DNA from: Xanthobacteraceae bacterium | Lineage (GTDB): Bacteria > Pseudomonadota > Alphaproteobacteria > Rhizobiales > Xanthobacteraceae | NCBI GenBank assembly: GCA_019752575.1 | Contig: JAIELW010000018.1 | Location: 1-64,000 of the forward strand | Direction of reading: 5' to 3' | Length of the DNA stretch: 64,000 nt | Shown: in pieces, positions 10,281 to 18,672 of the stretch | Numbering within the stretch: position 1 is the first letter of the stretch | Layout: each line of letters starts with the position of its first letter | Notes under the pieces: model-generated | The model's input: only the letters and a program-made list of their open reading frames with translations | What the model was told of the DNA's origin: nothing | Databases searched by the model: none | Program-made: the position numbers and the translations under genes

Positions 10281-10724
10281 ATGAACCCCAACGAAATGCC
10301 CCGAACCATGTTCGTGACAACAAACGTGCTCGCGGATGTTGAGCGCTTCGATGAAACACTACAAGGGGAAAGGCTGGCAAAACTCCGGGCCTGGCTCGAT
10401 GGCTTCATCGAAGGGGACATAATTTCAGTTTCAGAAGATCCAGACGACAAGCAAGCGGACACCATGCTTTGTCGGGTTCACGATGTGAAGGATGAGTTTT
10501 GGAGCATTCGTGTAACTGAGCCGAGCAGAACGCCCGGAATTCGATCAATCGGCGCATTTACTGATCGCGACGAGTTTCTTTCGATAAACTGGAACTTCCG
10601 CGAAGGCATGGACTTCGATGAAGAGGTCGCTGATGCGCAGCAAATCTGGAAAGACTTCTTTGGCGAAGAGATGCCGCATTTTGGAGACTGCTTAGATGAG
10701 TACCTCACAAACTTCAAAACTTGA
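10281..10724 (+). CDS. Unknown protein, first gene of AT-rich cassette
   Basis: I do not recognise this protein with confidence. From the ATG at 10281 it has 147 residues; TTG codons at 10173 or 10200 could extend it to 183 but would run over the palindrome at 10199-10216. It is acidic, with no signal peptide or membrane segment. The segment WSIRVTEPSRTPGIRSIGAF followed by a C-terminal EYLTNF loosely recalls phage Gp49/HigB-like toxin-type proteins. It overlaps the following HTH gene by 29 bp, an arrangement like toxin-before-antitoxin HigBA pairs. Base composition is much more AT-rich than the neighbours, indicating transfer. Confidence 0.6.
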   Translation: MNPNEMPRTMFVTTNVLADVERFDETLQGERLAKLRAWLDGFIEGDIISVSEDPDDKQADTMLCRVHDVKDEFWSIRVTEPSRTPGIRSIGAFTDRDEFLSINWNFREGMDFDEEVADAQQIWKDFFGEEMPHFGDCLDEYLTNFKT

Positions 10725-11106
10725 AAAACCAAAAAATAATAAAAAGATTTCTGCTGCGGACCTTGCATATGTCTGCGAACGCAATCGTTTGCGTGCGTAT
10801 TCTGCGGTTATTAAAGAATTCAAGAATAGCGGCATTCAACAAGCCGAGCTCGCCGTTCGACTTGGAAGAGAGCCTGCCCAGATTAATCGCTGGCTAAGTC
10901 GCGCGGCGAACTGGGAATTGGACACTTATAGCTTGTTGCTTTTTGGAATTAGCGGAGCTTTTCCAAAGTTTGAAGTAATGAACCCATATGAACAGGCTAC
11001 ATTCACTTCGTTTGAACTCACGCCTCCCACTACTACAGATCACTATGAGTATATGCCAGGGAACGACAATTATGCTTCTTCCCTAAAACAAATACGAGTT
11101 TTGTAA
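10696..11106 (+). CDS. Helix-turn-helix protein, second gene of AT-rich cassette
   Basis: This 136-residue protein carries an XRE/Cro-like helix-turn-helix at about residues 48-90 (QQAELAVRLGREPAQINRWL, then NWELDTYSLLLFGISG). The C-terminal 45 residues (FEVMNPYEQATFTSFEL onward) are polar and uncharacterised. A GGAG nine bases before the ATG supports the start inside the upstream gene. Its stop overlaps the next start as TAATG, so translation of genes 2 and 3 is probably coupled. It is a likely DNA-binding regulator of the cassette or an antitoxin-like partner of gene 1. Confidence 0.75.
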   Translation: MSTSQTSKLEKPKNNKKISAADLAYVCERNRLRAYSAVIKEFKNSGIQQAELAVRLGREPAQINRWLSRAANWELDTYSLLLFGISGAFPKFEVMNPYEQATFTSFELTPPTTTDHYEYMPGNDNYASSLKQIRVL

Positions 11107-11594
11107 TGCCTAGGTGGCAAGCGGTTGGATTGTTTTGCGACGACCTACGTGATGAAACTCGCTCAAAAACTTCGCTAATTGGGATATTCCCTGATAACTT
11201 GTTCGTTTCTGACATTCCCGTTGGAATTCTAAAAATCGGCTTTACTGTTAGAATATACGTCAATACAGACTCAGAAGCTGAAGAAGTTTCTGCAAAAATA
11301 AAATTTGCGGATGGAGAAGAAAAAGAAATCGCCAGCTTTGACAAGCAGTTTGTCGCAAATACAATTCAGAAGAACCGAGATAGAAATTTGCCAATTGTTG
11401 GCTTTGTCACTGGTGCCGTAGCTGGCAATCTACATGTGACAAAAGAAGGACCTATTTTGCTAATTGCAAAATTTGGCTCCGAAGAAAGAATCTGCGGCTG
11501 CCTGAATGTCTCAAAACGAGAGCCTAATTCGCTAAACGTCTCTGAGCAGCCGTCTTCACGATCAGGAACTGAATCTCCGACTGAAACTAATTAG
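11106..11594 (+). CDS. Unknown protein, third gene of AT-rich cassette (DUF6941-like)
   Basis: This 162-residue protein begins MPRWQAVGLFCDDLRDETRS. The CDDLRDE...SLIGIFPDNLFV pattern resembles small uncharacterised proteins grouped as DUF6941, but the match is from memory and weak. The middle looks beta-rich (IGFTVRIYVNTDSEAEEV; PILLIAKFGSEERICG), and the last 25 residues are Ser/Thr-rich and probably disordered. There is no signal peptide. The start codon shares a base with the stop of the HTH gene. The DNA is AT-rich (21 of 60 bases are G or C at 11221-11280). Confidence 0.65.
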   Translation: MPRWQAVGLFCDDLRDETRSKTSLIGIFPDNLFVSDIPVGILKIGFTVRIYVNTDSEAEEVSAKIKFADGEEKEIASFDKQFVANTIQKNRDRNLPIVGFVTGAVAGNLHVTKEGPILLIAKFGSEERICGCLNVSKREPNSLNVSEQPSSRSGTESPTETN

Positions 11595-11647
11595 CCTTCG
11601 AGAGTAAAACCGCTTCTTCACCGCCCCGGCACCTTCCCGAGATCGCC

Positions 11648-13225
11648 CTACCGCCCCAGCATCATCTTTGACACGTTCTCCGCCATCATCATGACCGGCG
11701 CGTTTGTGTTGCCCGCGATGATCGAAGGCATGATCGAAGCGTCCACCACGCGAAGCCCCTCCACGCCGCGCACGCGCGACTCCGGATCGACTACCGAGAC
11801 CGCGTCCATTCCCATGCGGCACGTCCCGACCGGGTGATAGATCGTTTCGGCGCGGGCGCGGATGTCTTCGACCAGCGCGCCGTCGGTTTGCACCTGCGGC
11901 CCCGGCAGCAGCTCGGCGCGGATGTATTTTTTCATCGGCGGCGCTTCGAAGAGGCGCCTTGCGAGCTTCAATCCGTCGAGCAGCACGCCGATGTCGTCCG
12001 GGTGGCCGAGATAGTTCGCTTCGATCCGCGGCGGCATCGAAGGATCGCTGCTCGCAAGCCCGACGCGCCCGCGGCTCTTCGGCAAGAGATCGCAGACATG
12101 CAGCGTCACGCCATAGCCCCACGAGGTCTTGCGGCCGTGATTGCGCATCAATGCAGGGATAAAATGAAATTGCAGGTTCGGCCGCTCGCGCGCGGGATCC
12201 GATTTCGCGAAGCCGCCGGCTTCGGCGACGTTCGAGGTCCATTCGCCTTGTCTGTGCCGCGAATACGCCCATGCGGAACGGATCGCGCGCGGAAGTAAAC
12301 CCGGCGCGATCCCCATCCCTTCGCTGCCGCGCGTCGCCGCCAATACGGTGATGTCCAGATGATCGGCGAGATTGGCGCCCACCTCCTTGGCGTCATGCAC
12401 GACCTCGATCCCGTGGCGCGAAAGCTCCGCGCCAGGACCGATGCCGGAGAGCATCAAAAGCTGCGGCGAATTTACCGCGCCGCCGCAGACGATCACTTCG
12501 CCGCCGGGACGCAGGAGAATGTCGCGTCCGCGCAGGCGCAGGCCGGTTGCGCGCCGACCTTCGAAAAGCACGCGCTCGACATACGCGCCGGTTTCGATCG
12601 TGAGATTGGCGCGTCCGCGCACCGGCTCGAGGAAAGCGCGTGCGCTCGAGAAGCGCCGTCCTTCCTTCTGCGTCACCTGATAAAGCCCGACGCCTTCGTG
12701 GCTCGCACCGTTGAAATCGAGATTCTCGGGAAGCTGACATTCGACACCTGCCTGCACGAAGGCCCGAGAGAGCGGGTTGGGATGGACGAGATTCGAAACC
12801 GTCAGCGGGCCATGCGTGCCGTGATGCGCGTTCGCGAGCGCGGTATTGCCTTCCATCGCGATGAAGAGTTCGCGCACGCGCTCCCATCCCCATGCCGATC
12901 CAGCCGCTTTCGCCCAGCCGTCGTAGTCGGCGGGGTGCCCGCGCATATAGATCATCGCGTTGACCGAGCTCGATCCGCCGAGCGTCTTGCCGCGCGGCCA
13001 ATAGAGACGCCTGTTGTTGAGTTGCAGTTCCGGCGCGGTGAGGTAGCCCCAGTTGATGCCATGCGTGCGCGCGAGCAGCGCCAGACCGAGCGGGATATGG
13101 ATGAGCGGGTTTTTGTCCGGCGGTCCCGCTTCGATCAGGCAAACGCGCTTCGAAGGATCGGCGGAGAGCCGGTTCGCCATCACGCAACCCGCCGAGCCGG
13201 CGCCCACGACGATGTAGTCGAACAT
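11648..13225 (-). CDS. GMC family FAD-dependent oxidoreductase (choline dehydrogenase-like)
   Basis: This 525-residue flavoenzyme oxidises an alcohol substrate that cannot be fixed from sequence. The N-terminal dinucleotide fold is MFDYIVVGAGSAGCVMANRL, GMC signature 1 is WPRGKTLGGSSSVNAMIYMR (about residues 75-95), signature 2 is GGAVNSPQLLMLSGIGP (about 250-268), and the C-terminal catalytic His/Asn segments are YHPVGTCRMG and AGNTNAPVMMMAE. It lies 3 bp from the aldehyde dehydrogenase gene upstream of it, so alcohol-to-aldehyde-to-acid oxidation by the pair is a reasonable inference. Confidence 0.92.
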   Translation of the reverse strand: MFDYIVVGAGSAGCVMANRLSADPSKRVCLIEAGPPDKNPLIHIPLGLALLARTHGINWGYLTAPELQLNNRRLYWPRGKTLGGSSSVNAMIYMRGHPADYDGWAKAAGSAWGWERVRELFIAMEGNTALANAHHGTHGPLTVSNLVHPNPLSRAFVQAGVECQLPENLDFNGASHEGVGLYQVTQKEGRRFSSARAFLEPVRGRANLTIETGAYVERVLFEGRRATGLRLRGRDILLRPGGEVIVCGGAVNSPQLLMLSGIGPGAELSRHGIEVVHDAKEVGANLADHLDITVLAATRGSEGMGIAPGLLPRAIRSAWAYSRHRQGEWTSNVAEAGGFAKSDPARERPNLQFHFIPALMRNHGRKTSWGYGVTLHVCDLLPKSRGRVGLASSDPSMPPRIEANYLGHPDDIGVLLDGLKLARRLFEAPPMKKYIRAELLPGPQVQTDGALVEDIRARAETIYHPVGTCRMGMDAVSVVDPESRVRGVEGLRVVDASIMPSIIAGNTNAPVMMMAENVSKMMLGR

Positions 13226-13228
13226 GGC

Positions 13229-14635
13229 TCAGCCCAGAATGCGCTTGCCGAGATCGAGCAACCGCTTTGCCAGGCCTACGTAAGGCGGGAAAATGAGCGG
13301 CAAAGCGGAAAAGCGATTGCGCAGCACCGCGCGCTCATGACTGAAGGCCCGGAAACCATGGTGACCGTGCGACGACCCGATGCCGGAGTTATTGACGCCG
13401 CCGAACGGCAATCCGGCATGGCTGTACTGCGCGACCGTAAGGTTCACGCCGACGCCGCCTGAAGAAGTCGCAGAGAGAATATGATCGACGCGCGCCTTGT
13501 CGCGGTCGAAAACGTAAAGCGAGAGCGGTTTCGGGCGCGCGTTGATGCGCGCGAGCGCGGACCCGATGTCGTCGTAGGTTATGACCGGCAGCACCGGACC
13601 GAAGATCTCCTCGCGGTCGATTTCCATTTCAGGGGTGATGGCTTCGATCAGCGTCGGTTCGATCGAGCGCCCTTGCGCGCTGCCGCCTGCAAGAACCCGC
13701 GCGCCTTTCGCCTTCGCATCGTCAAGCAACCCCGCGAGACGCCGCGCGTGATGATCGTTCACGATCTTTGCCAGATGCGGGCTACCGGCACCGCTGCCGT
13801 AAGCCGCCATAATCCGCATGCGAAGCGCCGCAAGGAAACGGTCCTTGACCGACGCATGCACGAAAAGATGATCCGGCGCGATGCAGGTCTGGCCCGCATT
13901 GATGAACTTGCCGAAGGCAATCCATTTTGCGGCGAGATCAATATCTGCGTCCGGGCCGACGATCGTCGGCGACTTGCCGCCGAGCTCCAGCGTGACGGAC
14001 GTAAGATTCTTCGATGCCGCCTCCATCACAACTTTGCCTACCGCGGGACTGCCGGTGAAGAAGATGTGATCGAAGGGAAGCGCAAGCAGCGCCTGAGAAA
14101 CATACTTGCCGCCTTCGATGACCGTCACGAGATCGGGCGGGAAAGTCTCCGAAATTATTCGGACGATCAGCGCGGAAGTCGCAGGTGTCATTTCCGAAGG
14201 CTTCACAATCGCGCTATTGCCCGCGGCAAGACACGACACCAGCGGCTGCAAGGAAAGATTGAACGGATAATTCCACGGCGCGACGATCAGGCAGACGCCG
14301 CGCGGCTGCGGCACGATCCGGGCCGATGTGCCAAGGGTCACAAGCGACGGCATGACGCGCACGGGCCGCATCCAGCGGCGCAAATTCCGTAACGTGTGAT
14401 GGATTTCCTGCGTCACCGGCAGAATTTCGGAAAGGACGACCTCGGCCTCGGGCTTGCCGAAATCGGATTTCAGCGCGGCGAAGATCGCGGCCTCGTTTTT
14501 CCGGATGGCCCGCGACAAATTTTTAAGCGCCGCGCGCCGCGCGGCATAGCCGAAGTTCAGGCGCCGCTCGGCTACTTTCGCCCGCTGCGCAGCAAACGCC
14601 GCGCTAATGACGTCACTCGCTTTCGCTCCGTCCAT
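13229..14635 (-). CDS. Aldehyde dehydrogenase, class 3/coniferyl aldehyde dehydrogenase-like
   Basis: This 468-residue NAD(P)-dependent dehydrogenase oxidises an aldehyde to a carboxylate. The catalytic Glu lies in TLELGGKSPTIV (about residue 208) and the catalytic Cys in NAGQTCIAPDH (about residue 243); NAD-binding APWNYPFNLSLQPL and FTGSPAVGK are present. The short length, lack of an N-terminal extension and hydrophobic C-terminus resemble ALDH3/CalB enzymes. The ATG at 14635 is preferred because GGGAG precedes it; a GTG at 14662 would add nine residues. It is followed 3 bp later by the GMC oxidoreductase gene. Confidence 0.9.
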   Translation of the reverse strand: MDGAKASDVISAAFAAQRAKVAERRLNFGYAARRAALKNLSRAIRKNEAAIFAALKSDFGKPEAEVVLSEILPVTQEIHHTLRNLRRWMRPVRVMPSLVTLGTSARIVPQPRGVCLIVAPWNYPFNLSLQPLVSCLAAGNSAIVKPSEMTPATSALIVRIISETFPPDLVTVIEGGKYVSQALLALPFDHIFFTGSPAVGKVVMEAASKNLTSVTLELGGKSPTIVGPDADIDLAAKWIAFGKFINAGQTCIAPDHLFVHASVKDRFLAALRMRIMAAYGSGAGSPHLAKIVNDHHARRLAGLLDDAKAKGARVLAGGSAQGRSIEPTLIEAITPEMEIDREEIFGPVLPVITYDDIGSALARINARPKPLSLYVFDRDKARVDHILSATSSGGVGVNLTVAQYSHAGLPFGGVNNSGIGSSHGHHGFRAFSHERAVLRNRFSALPLIFPPYVGLAKRLLDLGKRILG

Positions 14636-14668
14636 CGAGAGGCTCCCTGAGGTCCGGCGCACGATACT

Positions 14669-15079
14669 CTATTTATTGGGCAGCCGGTCAAATGCGGGCA
14701 CACCCTCCGCGATCAGATGAAACGGCTGCTTCTCGCTGGTGTAGATCGCGATCTTCGGCCCGCCATAACCCGCGGCAGGGTCATCTAACGTCCCGGCCTT
14801 CAAGACGATCTGCGCGAGCCCCGGCCTTCGCGTCAGGATATGCGTGCCGCATTCGGCGCAGAATTCGCGCGTCACCGCATTTTCTATATCCGGGCGTGTG
14901 AACTGCTTCGGCGTGCCCTTGGTGTAGGCGAAGCCTTCCGGCGGCATCAGCATGAACATGTTGGGCGCGCCGCCCGAAATGTGCTGGCACGCGCGGCAAT
15001 GGCACTGCGCCTTCAGCACCGGCTTGCCTTCCGCCGAATAGCGCAAGCTCCCGCAATAACATCCGCCTTCGAGTTTCAT
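14669..15079 (-). CDS. GFA-family zinc protein
   Basis: This 136-residue protein belongs to the GFA/CENP-V (glutathione-dependent formaldehyde-activating enzyme) family. Zinc-binding cysteines are in GGCYCGSLRYS (residues 4-14), QCHCRACQHISGGAP (about 27-42) and CAECGTHIL (about 76-84). Most relatives have no proven reaction, so activity with S-hydroxymethylglutathione should not be assumed. The ATG at 15079 has a strong GGGGAGAAG ribosome-binding site. It lies just after the thioesterase gene (10 bp) in the same direction. Confidence 0.88.
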   Translation of the reverse strand: MKLEGGCYCGSLRYSAEGKPVLKAQCHCRACQHISGGAPNMFMLMPPEGFAYTKGTPKQFTRPDIENAVTREFCAECGTHILTRRPGLAQIVLKAGTLDDPAAGYGGPKIAIYTSEKQPFHLIAEGVPAFDRLPNK

Positions 15080-15089
15080 CGCTTCTCCC

Positions 15090-15533
15090 CTATTTCTTGA
15101 GCGCCATGGTATCGACGATGGCGATCGTCGCAAGCGCGGTCGCGGTCTGCTTTTCCTTGCCGTCTTTGACGATGAAGACATCCGCCGAAACCACGCTGAG
15201 CGCGTTTCCCGGCTTCAGCACTTTCGCACGGCAGATCAGTTTCTCGCCGATGGCCGGCGACATGAAATTGAGGGAGAAGCCGGCGGTCAGCGGATTGCGG
15301 CCTTCCTTGCACATCGTTCCCGCCGCGATCGTGGTCGCGTTGTCGACGAGATAGGCGGTGACCCCGCCATGAAAGAAGCCGTGCTGCTGCAAAAGCTCCG
15401 GCTTCGATTCGACCGACAATACGCAGACGCCGCTTTGCAGGTCGTCGAGCTTGGCGCCGAGGTGCCGGGTGAAACCCTGCAACTCCACCGCCCTGCGGAT
15501 GCGCTCGTTATTGCGCTCGAAATCTTCGCTCAT
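15090..15533 (-). CDS. PaaI-family hotdog thioesterase
   Basis: This 147-residue single hotdog-fold protein probably hydrolyses a short or aromatic acyl-CoA. The fold signature is QQHGFFHGGVTAYLVDNATT (about residues 50-69), with the HGG turn and central-helix Asp typical of PaaI thioesterases, then FSLNFMSPAIGEKLICRAKV. The ATG at 15533 is preceded by GGAG with good spacing; the upstream GTG at 15545 is less likely. It probably shares a transcript with the GFA gene. Confidence 0.88.
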   Translation of the reverse strand: MSEDFERNNERIRRAVELQGFTRHLGAKLDDLQSGVCVLSVESKPELLQQHGFFHGGVTAYLVDNATTIAAGTMCKEGRNPLTAGFSLNFMSPAIGEKLICRAKVLKPGNALSVVSADVFIVKDGKEKQTATALATIAIVDTMALKK

Positions 15534-15603
15534 GCCTGTCTCCACGACCCCTTCTTCTGCGCGCCGCTTGATACTATCCTCGACGCTTCACGGGATAAGG
15601 CAA

Positions 15604-15975
15604 ATGCACGCCAAGCTGCTCTGCGCTTTTCTCCTGTCTCTCTTTTTCGCGGCCGCCGCTACGTCACCCGCTTCCGCGCAGCAGAACGCGTCGGTCTATA
15701 CGTCGGTGGCGACGAAAAGCTGCATCAAATTCGAGCGCGTTGTGCTCGGCGGCGGCGAGTTCGCGGCTGGCTACGATTGCCCGGGCGTGCCCGGCTACCG
15801 CGTGTATCGAAGCGAGTTCGACGGCCGCACCAGCATCGGCATTGGCTTCAACCGCCTGCACGCCGCCGAGCAGAAAGCCGCCGACGAACTTGCCAGAAAC
15901 TTCGACTGCAAGAACGGCAAGATGCATGTCGCCGGGAACCGCGGCCGCGCTATCGAACTCACCAGTCCCGATTAA
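15604..15975 (+). CDS. Small exported protein, unknown function
   Basis: This 123-residue protein has a Sec signal peptide (MHAKLLCAFLLSLFFAAAAT, cleavage near ASAQQ at about 26). The mature part is about 97 residues with three cysteines (SCIKFERV, YDCPGVPGY, FDCKNGK) and no recognised domain. The ATG at 15604 gives the signal peptide. It is divergent from the thioesterase and about 70 bp before another small exported protein. Confidence 0.75.
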   Translation: MHAKLLCAFLLSLFFAAAATSPASAQQNASVYTSVATKSCIKFERVVLGGGEFAAGYDCPGVPGYRVYRSEFDGRTSIGIGFNRLHAAEQKAADELARNFDCKNGKMHVAGNRGRAIELTSPD

Positions 15976-16046
15976 AGCAATCGCATTCCGGAACCATCGT
16001 CCGGTTTCGCACTTCTAATTTTGTGCAAACCCAGAGGAGAGGTTCC

Positions 16047-16277
16047 ATGCGCAAGCTTATTCTGGCCGGCGCGATCGCGGCCGTGGCTGTCCCCGCCCTT
16101 GCCCAGACCACCATCGTCGAAGAACGCTGGTACGTGATCCAGGAGCCGCAGACGAAACGCTGCACCTATGTCAGCGAGCGTCCATCGACCGGCGTCGTGC
16201 TCGATCTCGGAATTTTCCGCACCCGCGCGGAAGCCGAACTCGGCGCGCGTAATTCCAAGGTCTGCGTTTACGACTAA
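16047..16277 (+). CDS. Small periplasmic protein, unknown function
   Basis: This 76-residue protein has a clear signal peptide (MRKLILAGAIAAVAVPALAQ) and a mature part of about 56 residues with cysteines in KRCTYVSE and SKVCVYD, possibly disulfide-linked. A strong AGAGGAGAGG ribosome-binding site precedes the ATG at 16047. No family is recognised. The transcript ends at the terminator at 16299-16325. Confidence 0.78.
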   Translation: MRKLILAGAIAAVAVPALAQTTIVEERWYVIQEPQTKRCTYVSERPSTGVVLDLGIFRTRAEAELGARNSKVCVYD

Positions 16278-16298
16278 CTGAAGTTCGCCAAGACAAAG

Positions 16299-16325
16299 CG
16301 AAAAGCCCCGCAATGGGGCTTTTCG
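16299..16325. terminator. Bidirectional terminator between convergent genes
   Basis: A perfect 11-bp stem CGAAAAGCCCC/GGGGCTTTTCG with loop gcaat has A and T runs on both arms, placed between the stops of the exported protein (+) and the thioesterase (-). Confidence 0.88.
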
Positions 16326-16332
16326 TGCTGCG

Positions 16333-16773
16333 CTAAACCGGCTCGGCGAGCCTTTCTTTTTTCATAACGCGCTCGCGAAGGATTTCAGGGAGCAGCGCGG
16401 ATTTATGCGCGGCTTGATCGGCATTGACCCAGACGATCTCGCCGGTGGCGCGCAGGCTGCTCTCGCCCTTGCCGAAAATCGCAAACTTGAACGTCATCGA
16501 GGAGCGGCCGAGCTTTTCGATTTTCGTACCGACCTCGATCTGTTCGTCGTAACGCACGGGCGCGGCATACTCGACGAGCGCGCGCACGGTATGGAAATCC
16601 GTGTTGTGTTTTGCTTTTTCGCCGAGCCAATCGAACGGCAGGTCGCGCAAATATTCGACGATGCAGGTGTCGAAATAGGCGAGATAACTCGCGTTGAACA
16701 GAATACCCTGCGCGTCGGCCTCGTAATAGCGGACGCGGAAGGGCGTGAAGTGCCAGAAGTCGCTGCGCTGCAT
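16333..16773 (-). CDS. YbgC/4-hydroxybenzoyl-CoA-type thioesterase
   Basis: This 146-residue hotdog-fold acyl-CoA thioesterase carries the family signature at about residues 12-33 (FRVRYYEADAQGILFNASYL), with the Asp of EADAQG at the usual catalytic place. Then follow FDTCIVEYL and YAAPVRYDEQIEVGTKI. The substrate is probably a short acyl-CoA; sequence alone does not settle it. The gene stands alone, converging on a bidirectional terminator. Confidence 0.88.
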   Translation of the reverse strand: MQRSDFWHFTPFRVRYYEADAQGILFNASYLAYFDTCIVEYLRDLPFDWLGEKAKHNTDFHTVRALVEYAAPVRYDEQIEVGTKIEKLGRSSMTFKFAIFGKGESSLRATGEIVWVNADQAAHKSALLPEILRERVMKKERLAEPV

Positions 16774-16886
16774 ATTTGAATTCCGATTGCGGTCTTCGGT
16801 CTAGCGCAGCGGCCACTGACGCGCCAGCTTGACCGGCCACCGCGACGGATGACTAACTCATCTATCAAAGCGGGATGGAGCGAGCG

Positions 16887-17258
16887 ATGGACATCAAATC
16901 AGCGCTAGTAGGATTGTGTGAAGCCTTCAACGCGCACGACCTCGACCAGATCATGGCGTTCTTCGCCGATGACTGCGTACTCGAAATGCCGAGAGGCAAC
17001 CACCCTTATGGCTCACGGTTCGAAGGCAAACAAAATGTCCGTGATGGATTGGCCGGCCGCTTCGTGGGCTTGCCTGACGTTCATTACGGCAACGGCGAAC
17101 ATTTCGTCGATGCCGACGCCAATACCGGCATGTCGAAATGGACACTCACCGGCACCGCACGCGACGGAAGAAAATTGAAAGTCAACGGTTGTGACTTCTA
17201 CACTTTTCGCGACGGCATGGTGATCCGCAAAGACTCATATTGGAAAATCGTGGAGTAA
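16887..17258 (+). CDS. NTF2-like (SnoaL/ketosteroid isomerase fold) protein
   Basis: This 123-residue protein has the SnoaL-like cone fold pattern: an N-terminal helix SALVGLCEAFNAHDLDQIMA, then FFADDCVLEMPRG, YGSRFEGKQNVRDGL, and a terminal beta strand ending RKDSYWKIVE. Members bind or isomerise small hydrophobic molecules, but function varies widely. The ATG at 16887 has GGAG six bases upstream; an ATG at 16875 has none. It converges on the SDR gene with a 4-bp gap. Confidence 0.82.
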   Translation: MDIKSALVGLCEAFNAHDLDQIMAFFADDCVLEMPRGNHPYGSRFEGKQNVRDGLAGRFVGLPDVHYGNGEHFVDADANTGMSKWTLTGTARDGRKLKVNGCDFYTFRDGMVIRKDSYWKIVE

Positions 17259-17262
17259 AACT

Positions 17263-17988
17263 TCACCACTTCTCTATCCACGGCCGCAGATCCATTTCAT
17301 GCGTCCAGGCGCTTCGGTGCTGGTTGTGCAGATACCAGTAATTCTCCGCGATCCGGTCCGGATCGAGAATGCCATCCTGCTCTTTCAGCTTGTAGCGCTC
17401 GGGAAACATTTCCTTGATGAAGGCGGTGTCGATCGCGCCGTCGATCACGACATGCGCGACATGAATTCCTTCAGGGCCTAATTCGCGCGCCATGCTTTGC
17501 GCGACCGCGCGCAGCGCATGTTTTCCCGCCGAGAAAGCCGAGAAGCCCGACGAGCCCCGCAGGCTCGCGGTCGCCCCGGTAAAAATAATGGTGCCGCGGT
17601 TTCTAGGCACCATCACCTTCGCCGCCTCGCGGCCCATCAGAAACCCGCCGAAGCAGGCCATCTCCCAGACTTTGAAAAATACCCGCGAGGTCGTCTCGCG
17701 GATAGGAAAGCGCACATTCGCGCCGATGTTATAGACCGCTACTTCGACCGGCCCGATGTCGCGCTCGATCTCTTCGAACAGCGCTGCGACCTGCTCCTCC
17801 TTGCGCGCGTCATTGCCGAAGCCGCGCGCCTTGCCGCCTTCGGCTTCGATGTGTTTGACGAGCGGCGCGAGCTTGTCGGCGTGCCTGCGCGTGACACAGG
17901 CGACATAGCCCTCTTTCGCGAAACGCCGCGCAATGGCGCCGCCCGTGGCGTCGCCCGCGCCGATCACCAACGCAACTTTTTCGGCCAT
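17263..17988 (-). CDS. SDR-family oxidoreductase with Phe at the catalytic Tyr position
   Basis: This 241-residue short-chain dehydrogenase has the cofactor loop VIGAGDATGGAIARRFAKEG (residues 8-27) and the structural YNIGANVRF motif. The active-site segment reads FSAFSAGKHALRAVAQ, so the usual Tyr-x-x-x-Lys appears as Phe-x-x-x-Lys, which should impair ordinary proton transfer. Ser in TGATASLRGSSG is conserved. The end HVAHVVIDGAIDT is characteristic of a subgroup where I believe Phe is frequent. The start ATG at 17988 follows GGGAG. Confidence 0.85.
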   Translation of the reverse strand: MAEKVALVIGAGDATGGAIARRFAKEGYVACVTRRHADKLAPLVKHIEAEGGKARGFGNDARKEEQVAALFEEIERDIGPVEVAVYNIGANVRFPIRETTSRVFFKVWEMACFGGFLMGREAAKVMVPRNRGTIIFTGATASLRGSSGFSAFSAGKHALRAVAQSMARELGPEGIHVAHVVIDGAIDTAFIKEMFPERYKLKEQDGILDPDRIAENYWYLHNQHRSAWTHEMDLRPWIEKW

Positions 17989-18086
17989 ACGCACTCCCGC
18001 GCTTTCTTGACAGCGTGGGGCTTCGCGCGGGAGCCTGTCAATCAAAGCGCTGTAAAAGCAGCCATGCGCGAATGCGGGAGGAAGTC

Positions 18087-18671
18087 TTGAAGAAAGTCGA
18101 GTTCTTTTTCGATTTCGGCAGTCCCACCACTTATCTCGCGCATACCCAAATGCCGGGGCTCGTGCAGCGCACCGGCGCGGAAATCGTCTACCGGCCGATG
18201 CTCTTGGGCGCCGTGTTCAAGGCGACCGGCAACCAGTCGCCCGCCTTCATCGCCGCGAAAGCAAAATGGATGGACGGCGACCTCAAGGCTTTCGCCAAGC
18301 GCTACGGCGTACCGTATGAGCGCAACCCCTGGTTCCCGGTGAATACGATGATGCTGATGCGCGGCGCGATTGCGATGCAGAAGGAAAATCGTTTCGCGTC
18401 TTATGCCGACGCGATCTTTCGCGCGATGTGGGTCGAGCCGCAGAACCTGAACGACCCGCAGGTCGTGGGCGCGGTGCTCGCCAAGGCCGGCTTCGAGCCG
18501 AAGCATCTGCTGGCTGCAATTGAGCACCAGCCTGTGAAGGATGAACTGCGCGCGAACACGGAAGAAGCCGTCTCGCGCGGCGTGTTCGGCGCGCCGAGCT
18601 TCTTCGTCGGCGACAAAATGTTCTTCGGGCAGGACCGGCTGGATTTTGTCGAGGAAGCGCTTCGTAGTTAG
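18087..18671 (+). CDS. 2-hydroxychromene-2-carboxylate isomerase-like (DsbA-fold) protein
   Basis: This protein of about 194 residues has the kappa-class GST/DsbA-like fold. KKVEFFFDFGSPTTYLAHT is the family N-terminus with the catalytic Ser in FGSP, and GVFGAPSFFVGDKMFFGQDRLDFVEEAL is the typical C-terminal motif. Family members isomerise 2-hydroxychromene-2-carboxylate in naphthalene breakdown using glutathione, but many are in non-degraders. I prefer the TTG at 18087, which has GGAGG five bases upstream; the ATG at 18072 overlaps that site. It is divergent from the SDR gene, with about 100 bp between. Confidence 0.85.
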   Translation: MKKVEFFFDFGSPTTYLAHTQMPGLVQRTGAEIVYRPMLLGAVFKATGNQSPAFIAAKAKWMDGDLKAFAKRYGVPYERNPWFPVNTMMLMRGAIAMQKENRFASYADAIFRAMWVEPQNLNDPQVVGAVLAKAGFEPKHLLAAIEHQPVKDELRANTEEAVSRGVFGAPSFFVGDKMFFGQDRLDFVEEALRS

Positions 18672-18672
18672 C

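Noticed and set aside
18015-18086. Longer N-terminus for the 2-hydroxychromene-2-carboxylate isomerase-like protein
   Set aside because: The upstream codons overlap the SDR promoter region and do not resemble the family; a good GGAGG favours TTG 18087.
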